A stretch of DNA of 64,000 nucleotides from Gemmobacter aquaticus (GCF_007859075.1 NZ_VOAK01000025.1:1-64000); one strand, 5' to 3'. Positions 43,817 to 55,212 are shown, counted from the first letter of the stretch. Numbers and translations are program-made. The notes: generated by a model not told the origin, from the sequence alone.

Positions 43817-45049
43817 ATGACCCGTAGCTTTCTTGCGCGCAATCCCTCGGTCCTGTGGTTCCTGCTGATCCTTTCGGCCTTTACGCTTGTGGTCACCCTG
43901 CTGGCAGAGGGGTTCGGCCTCGGCCTGATCCCCACGGCCTTCGTCAAGGTTTTGGGCAAGACGCTCTGCCTGTGCCTCGTTGCCCTCGCGATGGATCTGA
44001 TCTGGGGCTATACCGGCATCCTGTCTCTCGGCCACATGGCCTTCTTCGCGCTTGGCGGCTACATGCTGGGCATGTGGCTGATGTATGCCCGCACCGAAGA
44101 GATCGTGGTGCAGTCCCTTGCCGGCAGCCCTATCCCCGCAACGCCGGACGAAGTTGCGCAAGGCGTGGCGACACAGATCTTCGGTGTGGTCGGCGCGTCG
44201 GAACTGCCAGTCGTATGGTCCTTTGCCCATAGTGCATGGCTGCAATTGCCCCTTGTCCTTATTGTGCCGGGGCTTTTTGCCTTGATATTCGGCTGGCTTG
44301 CCTTCCGTGCGCGGGTGAACGGGGTGTATCTCTCGATCCTGACACAGGCGATGACGCTGGCGCTGGCGCTCTATCTCTTTCAGAACGACTCGGGCCTGCG
44401 CGGCAATAACGGGCTTTCGGGGCTGCAAAACCTGCCGGGCCTTGGCGAGGTGCCGCAATCGACGCTGTCGATCAGTTTCTTCCTCGCCTCGGCCGCGCTG
44501 CTTGCGGCAGGCTATGTCACCCTTGCCTGGATCACCGCAGGAAAATTCGGCAGCGCCCTGCGCGCCATCCGCGATGACGAACAGCGGCTGCGATTCCTTG
44601 GCTACCCCGTCGAGGGTTACAAGCTCTTCGTCTTTACGCTGACCGCGATGATCGCGGCCATCGCGGGCGCGCTTTACTACCCGCAGGCGGGCATCATCAA
44701 CCCGGCCGAACTTGCGCCCATCGCCTCGATCTATCTGGCGGTCTGGGTGGCCATCGGCGGGCGGGGCCGGCTTTATGGCGCGGTGATCGGGGCGGCTTTC
44801 GTCTCGCTTCTGTCCTCGTGGTTCACGGGTGGCACCGCGCCGTCGATCCCGCTGGGGTTCTACACGATCCACTGGGTTGACTGGTGGACGGTGCTTCTGG
44901 GCCTCTCGTTCGTGCTGGTTACCCTGTTTGCGCCCAAAGGCATCGGCGGGCTTTTCGACCGGTTCGCCCATATCGGCACCCCGGAACGGCATGGCGCCGA
45001 CCTTGGACCCGATGCCGGTTCCCTGCAGGAAAGGGAGGCGCAGGAATGA
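43817..45049 (+). CDS. urtC: Urea ABC transporter permease
   Basis: A 410-residue LivM-like permease with about ten membrane helices. LCLVALAMDLIWGYTGILSL is the standard opening, followed by a loop specific to UrtC (QNDSGLRGNNGLSGLQNLPG) and GSALRAIRDDEQRLRFLGY as the coupling loop. It follows urtB by 108 bp and overlaps urtD by 4 bp (ATGA). Confidence 0.95.
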   Translation: MTRSFLARNPSVLWFLLILSAFTLVVTLLAEGFGLGLIPTAFVKVLGKTLCLCLVALAMDLIWGYTGILSLGHMAFFALGGYMLGMWLMYARTEEIVVQSLAGSPIPATPDEVAQGVATQIFGVVGASELPVVWSFAHSAWLQLPLVLIVPGLFALIFGWLAFRARVNGVYLSILTQAMTLALALYLFQNDSGLRGNNGLSGLQNLPGLGEVPQSTLSISFFLASAALLAAGYVTLAWITAGKFGSALRAIRDDEQRLRFLGYPVEGYKLFVFTLTAMIAAIAGALYYPQAGIINPAELAPIASIYLAVWVAIGGRGRLYGAVIGAAFVSLLSSWFTGGTAPSIPLGFYTIHWVDWWTVLLGLSFVLVTLFAPKGIGGLFDRFAHIGTPERHGADLGPDAGSLQEREAQE

Positions 45050-45786
45050 GTGCACTTCTCGAGGTCTCTGGCGTCTCCGTTACCTTTGACGGCTTCCGCG
45101 CCATCAACAACCTGTCCTTCGCGATCGGCCCGCAAGAGTTGCGCGCGGTGATCGGGCCGAATGGAGCGGGAAAGACCACCTTCATGGATATCGTCACCGG
45201 CAAGACCCGGCCCGACGAGGGGAGCGTCACCTTTGGCGAAACCCCGCGGTCCCTGCTGAAGATGTCCGAGGCGCAAATCGCCCGTGCCGGGATCGGTCGA
45301 AAGTTCCAGCGCCCCACCGTTTTCGAGGATCAGACGGTCTCCGAGAACCTGATGCTCGCGCTTAAGGCCAATCGCGCACCGTGGCGGGTGCTCTTCTGGC
45401 GCGAGACGGCAGCCGACCGGACCCGCGTCGCCGATCTGGCCGGGCAGGTGGGGCTGGGGTCTCAACTTGCCCGCAAGGCAGGCGAGTTGAGCCACGGCCA
45501 GAAGCAATGGCTGGAGATCGCGATGCTGCTGGCGCAGGAACCGCGGCTGCTGCTGGTTGACGAACCTGCGGCAGGCATGAGTTTCATCGAGCGCGAGCAG
45601 ACCACCGCCCTTCTGGTGGAGCTTGCGAAAACCCGCGCCGTCGTCGTGGTCGAGCACGACATGGAATTCATCCGGCGATTGAACTGCAAGGTCACCGTGC
45701 TGCACGAAGGCTCGGTCCTGGCAGAGGGCAGTCTTGACCATGTGACCAAGAACCCTGCCGTCATCGAAGTTTATCTGGGGCGCTGA
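45046..45786 (+). CDS. urtD: Urea ABC transporter ATP-binding protein
   Basis: A 246-residue ABC ATPase: Walker A GPNGAGKTT, signature LSHGQKQWLEI, Walker B RLLLVDEPAAGM with catalytic Glu, and switch His in VVEHDMEFIR. The LivG-like layout and Walker A context VIGPNGAGKTTFMDIVTGKTR, broken here only by line, fit UrtD. ATG 45046 lies in the urtC stop; the open frame to 44884 is inside urtC. It is 2 bp from urtE. Confidence 0.95.
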   Translation: MSALLEVSGVSVTFDGFRAINNLSFAIGPQELRAVIGPNGAGKTTFMDIVTGKTRPDEGSVTFGETPRSLLKMSEAQIARAGIGRKFQRPTVFEDQTVSENLMLALKANRAPWRVLFWRETAADRTRVADLAGQVGLGSQLARKAGELSHGQKQWLEIAMLLAQEPRLLLVDEPAAGMSFIEREQTTALLVELAKTRAVVVVEHDMEFIRRLNCKVTVLHEGSVLAEGSLDHVTKNPAVIEVYLGR

Positions 45787-45788
45787 GA

Positions 45789-46484
45789 ATGCTGACAACC
45801 CAAGGCCTGACCCTGCACTATGGCGGCAGCCAGATTCTGCACGGGATCGATATCGAGGCGCGGGCAGGTGTTGTGACCTGCGTCATGGGCACAAATGGCG
45901 TGGGCAAGACCTCGCTTCTGAAGGCATTGGCGGGCACGCATCCACGCACGGCCGGAAGCGTTACGCTGGACGGTGAAAGCCTGCCCATCCTGCCCGCGCA
46001 ACAGATGGCGCGGCGCGGGCTTGCGGTGGTGCCGCAGGGGCGGATGATCTTTCCATTGCTGACGGTCAAGGAGAACCTTGAAACCGGCTTTGCGCTTCTG
46101 CCGCGATCGGAACACAAGGTGCCCGATGAAATCTATGATCTTTTCCCGGTGCTGAAAGAGATGGGCCATCGTCGCGGGGGCGATCTGTCGGGTGGCCAGC
46201 AGCAGCAACTTGCGATCGCGCGAGCCATGATCATGCGCCCGAAAGTCCTGTTGCTGGACGAGCCGACCGAGGGCATTCAGCCCAATATCATTCAGCAGAT
46301 CGGCCGTGTGATCCAGTATCTGAAGGCCAAGGGCAACATGGCGATCATCCTTGTCGAGCAGTACTTTGATTTTGCCTATGATCTTGGCGACCACTTCTAC
46401 GTCCTGAAGCGCGGCGAGGTGACCCTGACCCATCCGAAGGAAGGGCTGACCCGGCAGGCGTTGCAAGGCGCGCTCAGCATCTAA
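45789..46484 (+). CDS. urtE: Urea ABC transporter ATP-binding protein
   Basis: A 231-residue LivF-like ATPase: Walker A GTNGVGKTSLL, signature LSGGQQQQLAIARAM, Walker B LLLDEPTEGIQPN, and switch region ILVEQYFDFA. The GTNGVGKTS P-loop is typical of UrtE. It ends the operon; no urease genes follow in this window, so urea may be used through an amidolyase or a distant urease. Confidence 0.96.
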   Translation: MLTTQGLTLHYGGSQILHGIDIEARAGVVTCVMGTNGVGKTSLLKALAGTHPRTAGSVTLDGESLPILPAQQMARRGLAVVPQGRMIFPLLTVKENLETGFALLPRSEHKVPDEIYDLFPVLKEMGHRRGGDLSGGQQQQLAIARAMIMRPKVLLLDEPTEGIQPNIIQQIGRVIQYLKAKGNMAIILVEQYFDFAYDLGDHFYVLKRGEVTLTHPKEGLTRQALQGALSI

Positions 46485-46512
46485 GAAATATACGGGTTCA
46501 GGTCGTGATTTT

Positions 46513-46537
46513 GCGCGGGATGAATTGATTCCCGCGC
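46513..46537. promoter_or_regulatory. Inverted repeat between urtE and the Rrf2 gene
   Basis: GCGCGGGA (46513-46520) and TCCCGCGC (46530-46537) form a perfect 8-bp repeat with a 9-nt spacer, 22 bp before the Rrf2 ATG. No U-tract follows. Rrf2 regulators commonly autoregulate from such a site, but it may instead end the urt transcript. Confidence 0.45.
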
Positions 46538-46558
46538 GCTGTGGGCTTACGCAAAGTC

Positions 46559-47026
46559 ATGATCACGCAGAAGATGAAATACGCCCTCAAGGCGCTTCTG
46601 GCCCTTGCCGACGAGGCCGCGCGCCCCTCTCCGCAACCCTTGACGATCGAAGAGATCGCCAAGCGTTCGGGTGCGCCCAAGCGGTTTCTGGAACATATCC
46701 TGCTTGAGATCCGCAACGCCGGGGCCATCGCCTCGATCCGGGGCCGCTCGGGTGGCTATAGCCTGATCAAGGCGCCGCGGGATATCTCGATCTCGGAAAT
46801 GCTGCGGCTGATTGACGGGCCGATCGCCCCGTTGCCCTGCCTGTCGCGCCGGTCCTACCAACGCTGCGAGGACTGTACGGACGAGGCGAGCTGCCGCATC
46901 CGCAAGGTTTTTGCCGAGGTGTTCTGGTCATACCTTCTGATCATCGAATCGCTGACGCTGGAGGACATGCTCCGGTCATCTGAAGTCGCAGCCAGCGTGC
47001 TGCTCGAAGCGCCTGCCGGCGAATAA
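46559..47026 (+). CDS. Rrf2 family transcriptional regulator with cysteine cluster
   Basis: A 155-residue winged-helix regulator. ITQKMKYALKALLALA and IEEIAKRSGAPKRFLEHIL are the Rrf2 DNA-binding features. Four cysteines (94, 103, 106, 112 in LPCLSRRSYQRCEDCTDEAS and the following C) lie where IscR and NsrR hold their Fe-S cluster, though the spacing differs from either. ATG 46559 is preferred over GTG 46541. Located behind the urt operon and an inverted repeat; it may sense redox/Fe-S or NO status. Confidence 0.88.
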   Translation: MITQKMKYALKALLALADEAARPSPQPLTIEEIAKRSGAPKRFLEHILLEIRNAGAIASIRGRSGGYSLIKAPRDISISEMLRLIDGPIAPLPCLSRRSYQRCEDCTDEASCRIRKVFAEVFWSYLLIIESLTLEDMLRSSEVAASVLLEAPAGE

Positions 47027-47032
47027 CGGCTC

Positions 47033-47392
47033 TCAGTGCAGTTCCGCCGGGGGCGCCAGGACCCGCGATGCACCGCCCAGTGCCGAAGCCCCCGCATCGG
47101 TGCCGGTGATCATCGTCTCAATCCCGGCACCCTCGGGCACATCCCCGAAGACCCAGACCCCTTCGGTCGAGGCGCGCCAGGCAAGGCGGCAGGTGCCGCC
47201 GCAATCGTCAACCGTCAATGTGCCCGATATCTCGAAACCATCCTCCAGTGTGCTGGCGGCGATCGCAGCCGACAGGTGGCGCGCAAGATAGGCGCCGGGC
47301 TGGCAGGCCGCGCCATTGCGCGGACACAGTTGGCACATTCGGCGGACCGACGACATGGCAGGCCCAGCGGGCCGCGCGGCGGAACTCTTCAT
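47033..47392 (-). CDS. DUF1636-like cysteine-rich metal-binding protein under B12 control
   Basis: A 119-residue protein. MCQLCPRNGAACQPGAYLAR holds Cys20, 23 and 30, and VDDCGGTCRLAWRAS holds Cys64 and 68, followed by GVWVFGDVPEGAG. The order CxxC, helix, CxxxC, W.FGDV is that of DUF1636 putative metal-binding proteins, often linked to cobalt/cobalamin genes. AAGGAG stands 6 nt before ATG 47392. A cobalamin riboswitch precedes it directly, so it is repressed when adenosylcobalamin is plentiful. The role may be metal delivery or trafficking for B12 synthesis; not proven. Confidence 0.8.
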   Translation of the reverse strand: MKSSAARPAGPAMSSVRRMCQLCPRNGAACQPGAYLARHLSAAIAASTLEDGFEISGTLTVDDCGGTCRLAWRASTEGVWVFGDVPEGAGIETMITGTDAGASALGGASRVLAPPAELH

Positions 47393-47441
47393 ACGCTCTC
47401 CTTCCGGGGCACCCCGCCCGGCGAATGATGGTGTCAGCGAT

Positions 47442-47617
47442 GGCAGGTCTCCTGACTTGCGGGTCATCGCGCGTCCCTTGCCTTCCCGGCCTTGCGGCCA
47501 GTGGCGGTCAGGGGGCGCTCTCCGCTTACAGTTGCGGGGGCAGTCGCGGATTTGGCGCCGGGGCGCCGCACCGTGTTCCCTTTTCACCCGGCCTTGATGC
47601 CGGGCACCATCTCTGTG
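47442..47617 (-). promoter_or_regulatory. Cobalamin riboswitch
   Basis: Read on the minus strand, all hallmarks occur in order: TGGTGCCCGGCATC near 47612, AAAAGGGAAC with GGTGCGG near 47588-47565, the core CTGCCCCCGCAACTGTAAGC near 47545-47525, GCCACTGG near 47505, CCGGGAAGGC near 47488, and the B12 box end GTCAGGAGACCTGCC at 47456-47442. The RNA ends about 50 nt before the DUF1636-like ATG. A CGGGG/CCCCG hairpin next to the AAGGAG points to translational control. The COG0523 gene is divergent and not under it. Confidence 0.96.
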
Positions 47618-47752
47618 CCCGAAGGTCGCGCGGGCTGGCCGCCGATGCGCGCCTGTCTGCGTCCTGTTCCGGTCTGCGGGCGACATGCCCCCCTCTGGCC
47701 TTCCGGTGCGGGGAGGGATAGGTTCAGCGACCCCAAGACCCTGGAGTCCCGC

Positions 47753-48829
47753 ATGACTGTTGACCGCATCCCCGTCACCCTGATCACCGGCTATCTTGGG
47801 GCGGGCAAGACCACGCTGCTCAATGCGCTTCTGGCCAATCCCGGCATGGCAAAGGTGGCGGTGCTGATCAACGAATTCGGGGACGTGGGGCTGGATCACG
47901 ACCTGATCGTGGAATCCACCGAAGAAATGGTGCTGCTGGAATCGGGCTGCATGTGCTGCGCGGTGCGCGGAGACCTGACCCGTGCGATGTCGGATCTGTC
48001 AGAGCGTCGCCGTGCCGGAACCGCCCAGTTCGACCGGCTTGTGATCGAGACGTCAGGCCTCGCCGATCCCGGGCCGATCCTGCATACGCTTCTGGTCGAG
48101 TCGGCGCTGGCCGAGGCCTACCGCATGGATGGTGTGGTCACGCTGGCAGATGCCGCTCATGGGCCGGCGACGCTCGATCAGGGGTTTGAGGCCGTGGCGC
48201 AGATCGCGATGGCGGATCTGATCGTGGTGACCAAGGCCGATCTGGTGACGCCTGCGGCCCTTGCAGCGTTCCAGCGGCGCCTGCGCGGCATAGCACCCAC
48301 CGCCCGGCAGATCGTGGCCGAGCGTGGGCAGGTCGCGCCGGGCGCGCTGTTCGGACTGGGGTTGCCCAAGGAAGACAGCGCGGCCAGTGGTGCCGAGGCC
48401 TGGGTGAATGCGACCTCCACACCCAAGCCTCTGCCGGCGCTGACCACCTTTGGCTCGCAGCACGGGCTTTTCGGGGCGGCCTTCACTGCAGCACCGGTTG
48501 CCGCGCGCCATGATGATCGCATCCGATCGGTCTCGGCCACCATCGACCAGCCGATCCATCCGGGACTTTTCAACATCTGGATCGACACGCTGATCCAGTT
48601 GCGCGGGCCTGACATCCTGCGCTTCAAGGCATTGATCTGGCTGGAGGGCGAGGACGAGCCCTATGCCATCCACGGCGTGCAGCATGTCTTTGACCCGCCG
48701 GTGAAGCTTGCCCGCGCACCCGGCGGTGATCGCAAGAGCCGCATCGTGATCATCGGCCGCGACCTTGCCGAGGGCGTTCTGGAAGAGACGCTCGCCTTTC
48801 TGAACAGCCCGACGACGGCGCTGCGGTAA
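47753..48829 (+). CDS. COG0523 (CobW/ZNG-type) metallochaperone GTPase
   Basis: A 358-residue G3E GTPase. Walker A ITGYLGAGKTTLL (11-23), NEFGDVGLDHD, the metal motif CMCC (66-69), the base-specifying VTKADLV, and a C-terminal CobW_C domain (LFNIWIDTLIQLRGPDILRF, YAIHGVQHVFDPPV) are all present. No His-rich linker. These proteins deliver zinc, cobalt or iron to client proteins. The divergent B12-controlled neighbour suggests cobalt/cobalamin, but the subfamily cannot be settled by eye. ATG 47753 has GGAG 8 nt upstream. Confidence 0.9.
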   Translation: MTVDRIPVTLITGYLGAGKTTLLNALLANPGMAKVAVLINEFGDVGLDHDLIVESTEEMVLLESGCMCCAVRGDLTRAMSDLSERRRAGTAQFDRLVIETSGLADPGPILHTLLVESALAEAYRMDGVVTLADAAHGPATLDQGFEAVAQIAMADLIVVTKADLVTPAALAAFQRRLRGIAPTARQIVAERGQVAPGALFGLGLPKEDSAASGAEAWVNATSTPKPLPALTTFGSQHGLFGAAFTAAPVAARHDDRIRSVSATIDQPIHPGLFNIWIDTLIQLRGPDILRFKALIWLEGEDEPYAIHGVQHVFDPPVKLARAPGGDRKSRIVIIGRDLAEGVLEETLAFLNSPTTALR

Positions 48830-48835
48830 CGACGC

Positions 48836-48855
48836 AGGGGGCGCTCGCGCCCCCT
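48836..48855 (+). terminator. GC-rich hairpin after the COG0523 gene
   Basis: AGGGGGCGC (48836-48844) and GCGCCCCCT (48847-48855) form a perfect 9-bp stem 7 bp after the stop, followed by a second GC-rich hairpin GGCGCG/GCGCC. No U-tract. It belongs to the dispersed repeat described at 48874. Confidence 0.55.
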
Positions 48856-48873
48856 CGGCGCGTGCCGCGCCTC

Positions 48874-48902
48874 ACCCCCCGAGGATATTTCGGAAAGGAA
48901 AG
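48874..48902 (-). repeat. Rhodobacterales-type intergenic repeat, copy 1
   Basis: On the minus strand this reads TTTCCGAAATATCCTCGGGG followed by a GC hairpin. The core AAATATCC-CGGGGG recurs, in the other orientation, at 57455-57470, again next to a GC hairpin. Sequences of this type are scattered between genes in many Rhodobacteraceae. Confidence 0.55.
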
Positions 48903-48978
48903 CCCGAACGCGGAGCGATTCTTGGGGGTGGTGGCTGGGATTAACCCCGCGTTTACTTTTGTGCACCAGGCTGGCGAC

Positions 48979-49752
48979 ATGTCAGACCGCCCGCCCGTCT
49001 TTTCAGAAGCCCCCCTTCCGCTCTTCGCGCCCAATGGTGACGTGGATGAAGCGGTGGGCGGCGCGCTAACGGGGCGATTGCCGTCGTACATCGCAGATCA
49101 TCGCAAACGCCTTCGCAGCCGCTTCATGGAGGGCGGGGCGGCGGCCATGCCGGACTATGAGCTGCTGGAATTGGTGCTTTTTCGGGCCATTCCCCGGCAG
49201 GATGTCAAACCGCTGGCGCGCCTGCTGCTCGATACATTTGGCGATTTCAACCGCGTGATCTCGGCCCCGGTCGCGCGGCTGCAGGCGGTGAAGGGGGTGG
49301 GCGATGCGGTCGTGCAAGAGCTGAAGATCGTCGAGGCGGCGGCACAGCGGCTGGCGCGTGCGCGCGTGATGCAGCGCCCCGTTCTGTCATCATGGAACGC
49401 GCTTGTGGACTATTGCCACACTGCCATGGCGCATCTTGAGACCGAGCAATTCCGCATCCTGTTTCTGGATCGCAAGAATGTTCTGGTCGCCGATGAAGAA
49501 CAGGCGCGCGGCACGGTCGATCATGTGCCGGTCTATCCGCGCGAGGTGGTCAAGCGTGCGCTGGAACTGAATGCATCGGCGTTGATCCTTGTGCACAACC
49601 ACCCCTCGGGCGATCCTTCCCCCTCAGATGCCGATATTGCGATGACCGCGCAGATCCGTGATGCCGCCGAAACGCTGGGCATCGTTCTGCACGATCACCT
49701 GATCATCGGGAAAGAGCGGGAGCTGAGCTTCAGGGCGTCTGGCTATCTGTAG
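48979..49752 (+). CDS. radC: RadC family JAMM-domain protein
   Basis: A 257-residue protein: helix-hairpin-helix part (PDYELLELVLFRAIPRQDVK, VKGVGDAVVQELKIVEAA) and a C-terminal JAMM metalloprotease-like domain with VHNHPSGDPSPSD, the HxHxnD zinc motif. Despite the name, a repair role is doubtful in the literature; the activity is unknown. ATG 48979 is preferred (GGCTGGCGAC upstream). The 3' end overlaps the convergent OmpA-like gene by 23 bp. Confidence 0.92.
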   Translation: MSDRPPVFSEAPLPLFAPNGDVDEAVGGALTGRLPSYIADHRKRLRSRFMEGGAAAMPDYELLELVLFRAIPRQDVKPLARLLLDTFGDFNRVISAPVARLQAVKGVGDAVVQELKIVEAAAQRLARARVMQRPVLSSWNALVDYCHTAMAHLETEQFRILFLDRKNVLVADEEQARGTVDHVPVYPREVVKRALELNASALILVHNHPSGDPSPSDADIAMTAQIRDAAETLGIVLHDHLIIGKERELSFRASGYL

Positions 49753-51250
49753 CCCCCTTGGGGCGTAGCCAGACCTCGACCCGACGGTTTGACCGGCGGC
49801 CAGCGGCGGTGGTGTCGCAGGCCATCGGCAAAGCCTCACCAAAGGCCATGACGCCTGGCAAGGGCTGATCCGGGGGAAGGTCGGTTGCCTTTTCGGTCAG
49901 GGACTGCAGCACCGCCATCGCCCGGCTTTCTGACAGTTGCAGGTTGGCCTCGGCATTGCCTGATCCGTCCGAGAAGCCCACAAGGATGACCTCCTCTCCG
50001 CGGAAAGCGTCTGTCGCCAACATCCGGGCGAGCATCGTCAGGTTATCACGACTATTGGCATCCAGCGTGCTGGAGCCATCCTCGAAGCGGAAGGTCAGCG
50101 ACAGCCGCTCAGAGTCGCGCATCACATTCGCAAGCTGTTTCAGGGTCTCGAGCCTGACATCGTCGCCTGCACCCATAATGGCGTTCAGCAGGCGCAGACC
50201 ATCATCCGTCATCGGCTGCGATTCCGGGGTGCGGTCAACAAAGCCAGCTTTGGCAACGGCGGCCTGTGCGGCAGGATGGTCCAGAAATTCCAGAAACTCG
50301 CGCCCGAACAGGGGCAGGCGCCGACGCGGGGTCAGCAACTGGACCGGCATGGTCAGCGGATAGTCCTCGGCCTTGACCGAGGCGCGAGCGGGGATCAGAG
50401 GGAAGCCGCAGCTGTCGGTCATGGGCAGGGATCGTGCCTCGCCCCGCGCCGACTGGCCGGTGATCGCAAGCGCCCAAGGGTCACGCGCGACGGCTGCGGC
50501 CAGCGCTTCGGCGCTGTCATGTTCAACCACCGCGGCCACATCACGCCCTAGGCGCGCGGCCAGTGCCTCTTGCAAGGACGAATCGCGGCGCAGGGCATGA
50601 AGCGCGATCGGCATGTCCGGGCCACCGACCTCCTTCCAGTTGCCGAACTTGCCTGAGAGCGCGGCCGCAAGATCGGCTGTCGAAATGCGCGGCAGCCGGT
50701 TGTCGCGCGCAGCGATCGGGATCAGCGCATCAAGCGCAATCGGTCGCGCACCAAATCCCTTGTCGGCGGTCAGCGAGACCGCCATGTCGGCGCTGCCCTT
50801 CAGGAGTGCTGCGCGCGAGTCCTCGGGCGTGGCAGGAGCGAAGGTGACCCGCGCGAGCAATGTGCCGGTGGCTGGGTCGCTCAATTCCGCGACAAAGCCC
50901 ATGTCCAAAGGGTCTGTCGAGAGGGTCAGGCCACGGGTCGCGGCATAGGCTTGAAGCAATCCGGGCAAGAGCTGACTGCCCTGCTCGGCCGCGCCGGTGA
51001 TGCGCAGATGCGCGAAGGTTGCTGTCATGTCAGGACATCCGGGACCTTCGCAGATCACGCCCTCTCCATCGACGGTCAGTGGACCATATTTGGTATCCAC
51101 CCGGTAGAATTCACCGTCAAATCCGACCAGCGCACCCTCGATCGACAAAGATCCGTCCCGCGCGGTCAATGTGACGTCTTGCGCCTTGACGCCCTGCGCT
51201 GAAACCAGAAGCGCGGCGAGGACCGCCGCGCGCAAGACCTGCAATACCAT
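49730..51250 (-). CDS. OmpA-domain protein with PstS-like substrate-binding region
   Basis: A 506-residue exported protein: signal peptide MVLQVLRAAVLAALLVSAQGVKA, a central phosphate-binding-protein-like (PBP) domain (about 90-340, AYAATRGLTLSTDPLDMGF, SGKFGNWKEVGGPDMPIALH), and a C-terminal OmpA/MotB peptidoglycan-binding domain (VILVGFSDGSGNAEANLQLS, RRSNRRVEVWL). PstS-OmpA fusions are found in alphaproteobacteria, probably anchoring ligand binding to the cell wall. Ligand unknown. Followed on the same strand by nothing; preceded by an exported protein gene 27 bp away. Confidence 0.85.
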   Translation of the reverse strand: MVLQVLRAAVLAALLVSAQGVKAQDVTLTARDGSLSIEGALVGFDGEFYRVDTKYGPLTVDGEGVICEGPGCPDMTATFAHLRITGAAEQGSQLLPGLLQAYAATRGLTLSTDPLDMGFVAELSDPATGTLLARVTFAPATPEDSRAALLKGSADMAVSLTADKGFGARPIALDALIPIAARDNRLPRISTADLAAALSGKFGNWKEVGGPDMPIALHALRRDSSLQEALAARLGRDVAAVVEHDSAEALAAAVARDPWALAITGQSARGEARSLPMTDSCGFPLIPARASVKAEDYPLTMPVQLLTPRRRLPLFGREFLEFLDHPAAQAAVAKAGFVDRTPESQPMTDDGLRLLNAIMGAGDDVRLETLKQLANVMRDSERLSLTFRFEDGSSTLDANSRDNLTMLARMLATDAFRGEEVILVGFSDGSGNAEANLQLSESRAMAVLQSLTEKATDLPPDQPLPGVMAFGEALPMACDTTAAGRRSNRRVEVWLRPKGATDSQTP

Positions 51251-51276
51251 CCGTGACCCGTCTGTTGACCGGCCCC

Positions 51277-52164
51277 TTACCTAACAGCAACTTCCATGTC
51301 GGGCACGATGTTTTTCAACACCAGCACCCCGCCGGGCACACTACAGTCAGGCATGGCGAGCGTCACATCCGAAACGGAAACCTTGCCGCCGACCGACGAG
51401 ACCGCCTCGCCCAGCATCTCGCGCCCGCAGGTCGAGGGAGTCACCACCGCCTCGACCATCACCTCGGCCTCGCCCTGAGGCGGGAAGGTATAGATCTGCG
51501 CCTGCATCGGCAGGCTGACGCTGCTGTCCCCAAGCACGGTCAGGTACCCGCCCTTGGGGGCTGTGCCGTCTACGGGGAATCCGGTGTTGGTGATATTGAT
51601 GTTCCCGGGCGTGCCGAAGTCGGCGCCGTCCTCATAGGCCTGCAGATCGAAGCGGTCGTTGTCCATCCATTGCACGGCAAAGCGGTGTAGCTCTTTCACC
51701 TCGGGCACCTCGACGCGTCCCAGCACATCTGATCCGTCGATGAAGTTGACGGTGACGCGGGCCTGTTCCTCCATCGCCGGCAGATCAAGCGTCAGCTTGC
51801 CGTCAAGCGTGGTGCGCCCGGTGATTGCAAGGCCACCGTGCTTGATGACGACACGCTGGTCACCATGGCAGGGCGCGCTGAGAGAGAGGCCGATCATGGC
51901 CTGGCTCTTTGCCAACAGGTCGAGTTGCAGCGGGCAGGATTTCTCTTCCGTGACGGCCTCGGCAGTTGCCAGAACGGCACCGGTGGCAGCAGGCGGGTCG
52001 ATCTTCAGTGTTGCGGCATCCGTCCCGGCAGACAGTTGCTCGATCTTTTCGGGTTTGGGTGTCGTCTCTGCACGCTCAGCCGCGCGCGACTGCACGAAGT
52101 GGCCCGTGCCAAGACCTACGGCAAGCAACGATATAGCCAATGCAAGTCGGCGTTGCAGGTTCAT
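51277..52164 (-). CDS. Exported protein of unknown function next to secA
   Basis: A 295-residue protein with a membrane anchor or signal at MNLQRRLALAISLLAVGLGT, a low-complexity linker, then a beta-rich domain (IGLSLSAPCHGDQRVVIKH, TTLDGKLTLDLPAMEE, RFAVQWMDNDRFDL). Cysteines in CPLQLDLLAK, APCHGD, STCGREM and MPDCSVPGG could form disulfides. AGGAG precedes ATG 52164. In Rhodobacteraceae this gene lies by secA and is often labelled translocase without evidence. It probably shares a transcript with the OmpA-like gene 27 bp downstream. Confidence 0.8.
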   Translation of the reverse strand: MNLQRRLALAISLLAVGLGTGHFVQSRAAERAETTPKPEKIEQLSAGTDAATLKIDPPAATGAVLATAEAVTEEKSCPLQLDLLAKSQAMIGLSLSAPCHGDQRVVIKHGGLAITGRTTLDGKLTLDLPAMEEQARVTVNFIDGSDVLGRVEVPEVKELHRFAVQWMDNDRFDLQAYEDGADFGTPGNINITNTGFPVDGTAPKGGYLTVLGDSSVSLPMQAQIYTFPPQGEAEVMVEAVVTPSTCGREMLGEAVSSVGGKVSVSDVTLAMPDCSVPGGVLVLKNIVPDMEVAVR

Positions 52165-52304
52165 GGCACCACTCCTGTGCGATTCCGCAGTCAGAACTAT
52201 CGGCGGAATCTGGCCGAGTCGTGGCAAAAGCGGGGAATGTTTCCAGCCCTTAAAGGCAAAACGGGGGCCGAAGCCCCTGTTTCGATTCAGATCTGCGCGG
52301 AAAA

Positions 52305-55004
<2,700 letters not shown>

Positions 55005-55212
55005 GTTTTCTCCGCAGTCCCTTCTGACAAGATCGTGCGAACCCGAGAGCGACCGGAGAGGCCCATGGGCCTTGCCCGCCTCACCCAGCTTTCATAGAAG
55101 AACCCGGAAAGGCGCGAAGGTGCCCCGTCTCGCGCGACCTTCGCGATGTAAGGGGGCCAGAGGCCCAAGTCAACGTGGCGCGATGGGCGCCCCGGATCAG
55201 GAGACGGTGAAA

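Noticed and set aside
47442-47752. Cobalamin riboswitch as control element of the COG0523 gene
   Set aside because: All conserved segments read 5' to 3' on the minus strand, ending at the DUF1636-like gene; in the plus orientation the RNA would be the reverse complement.
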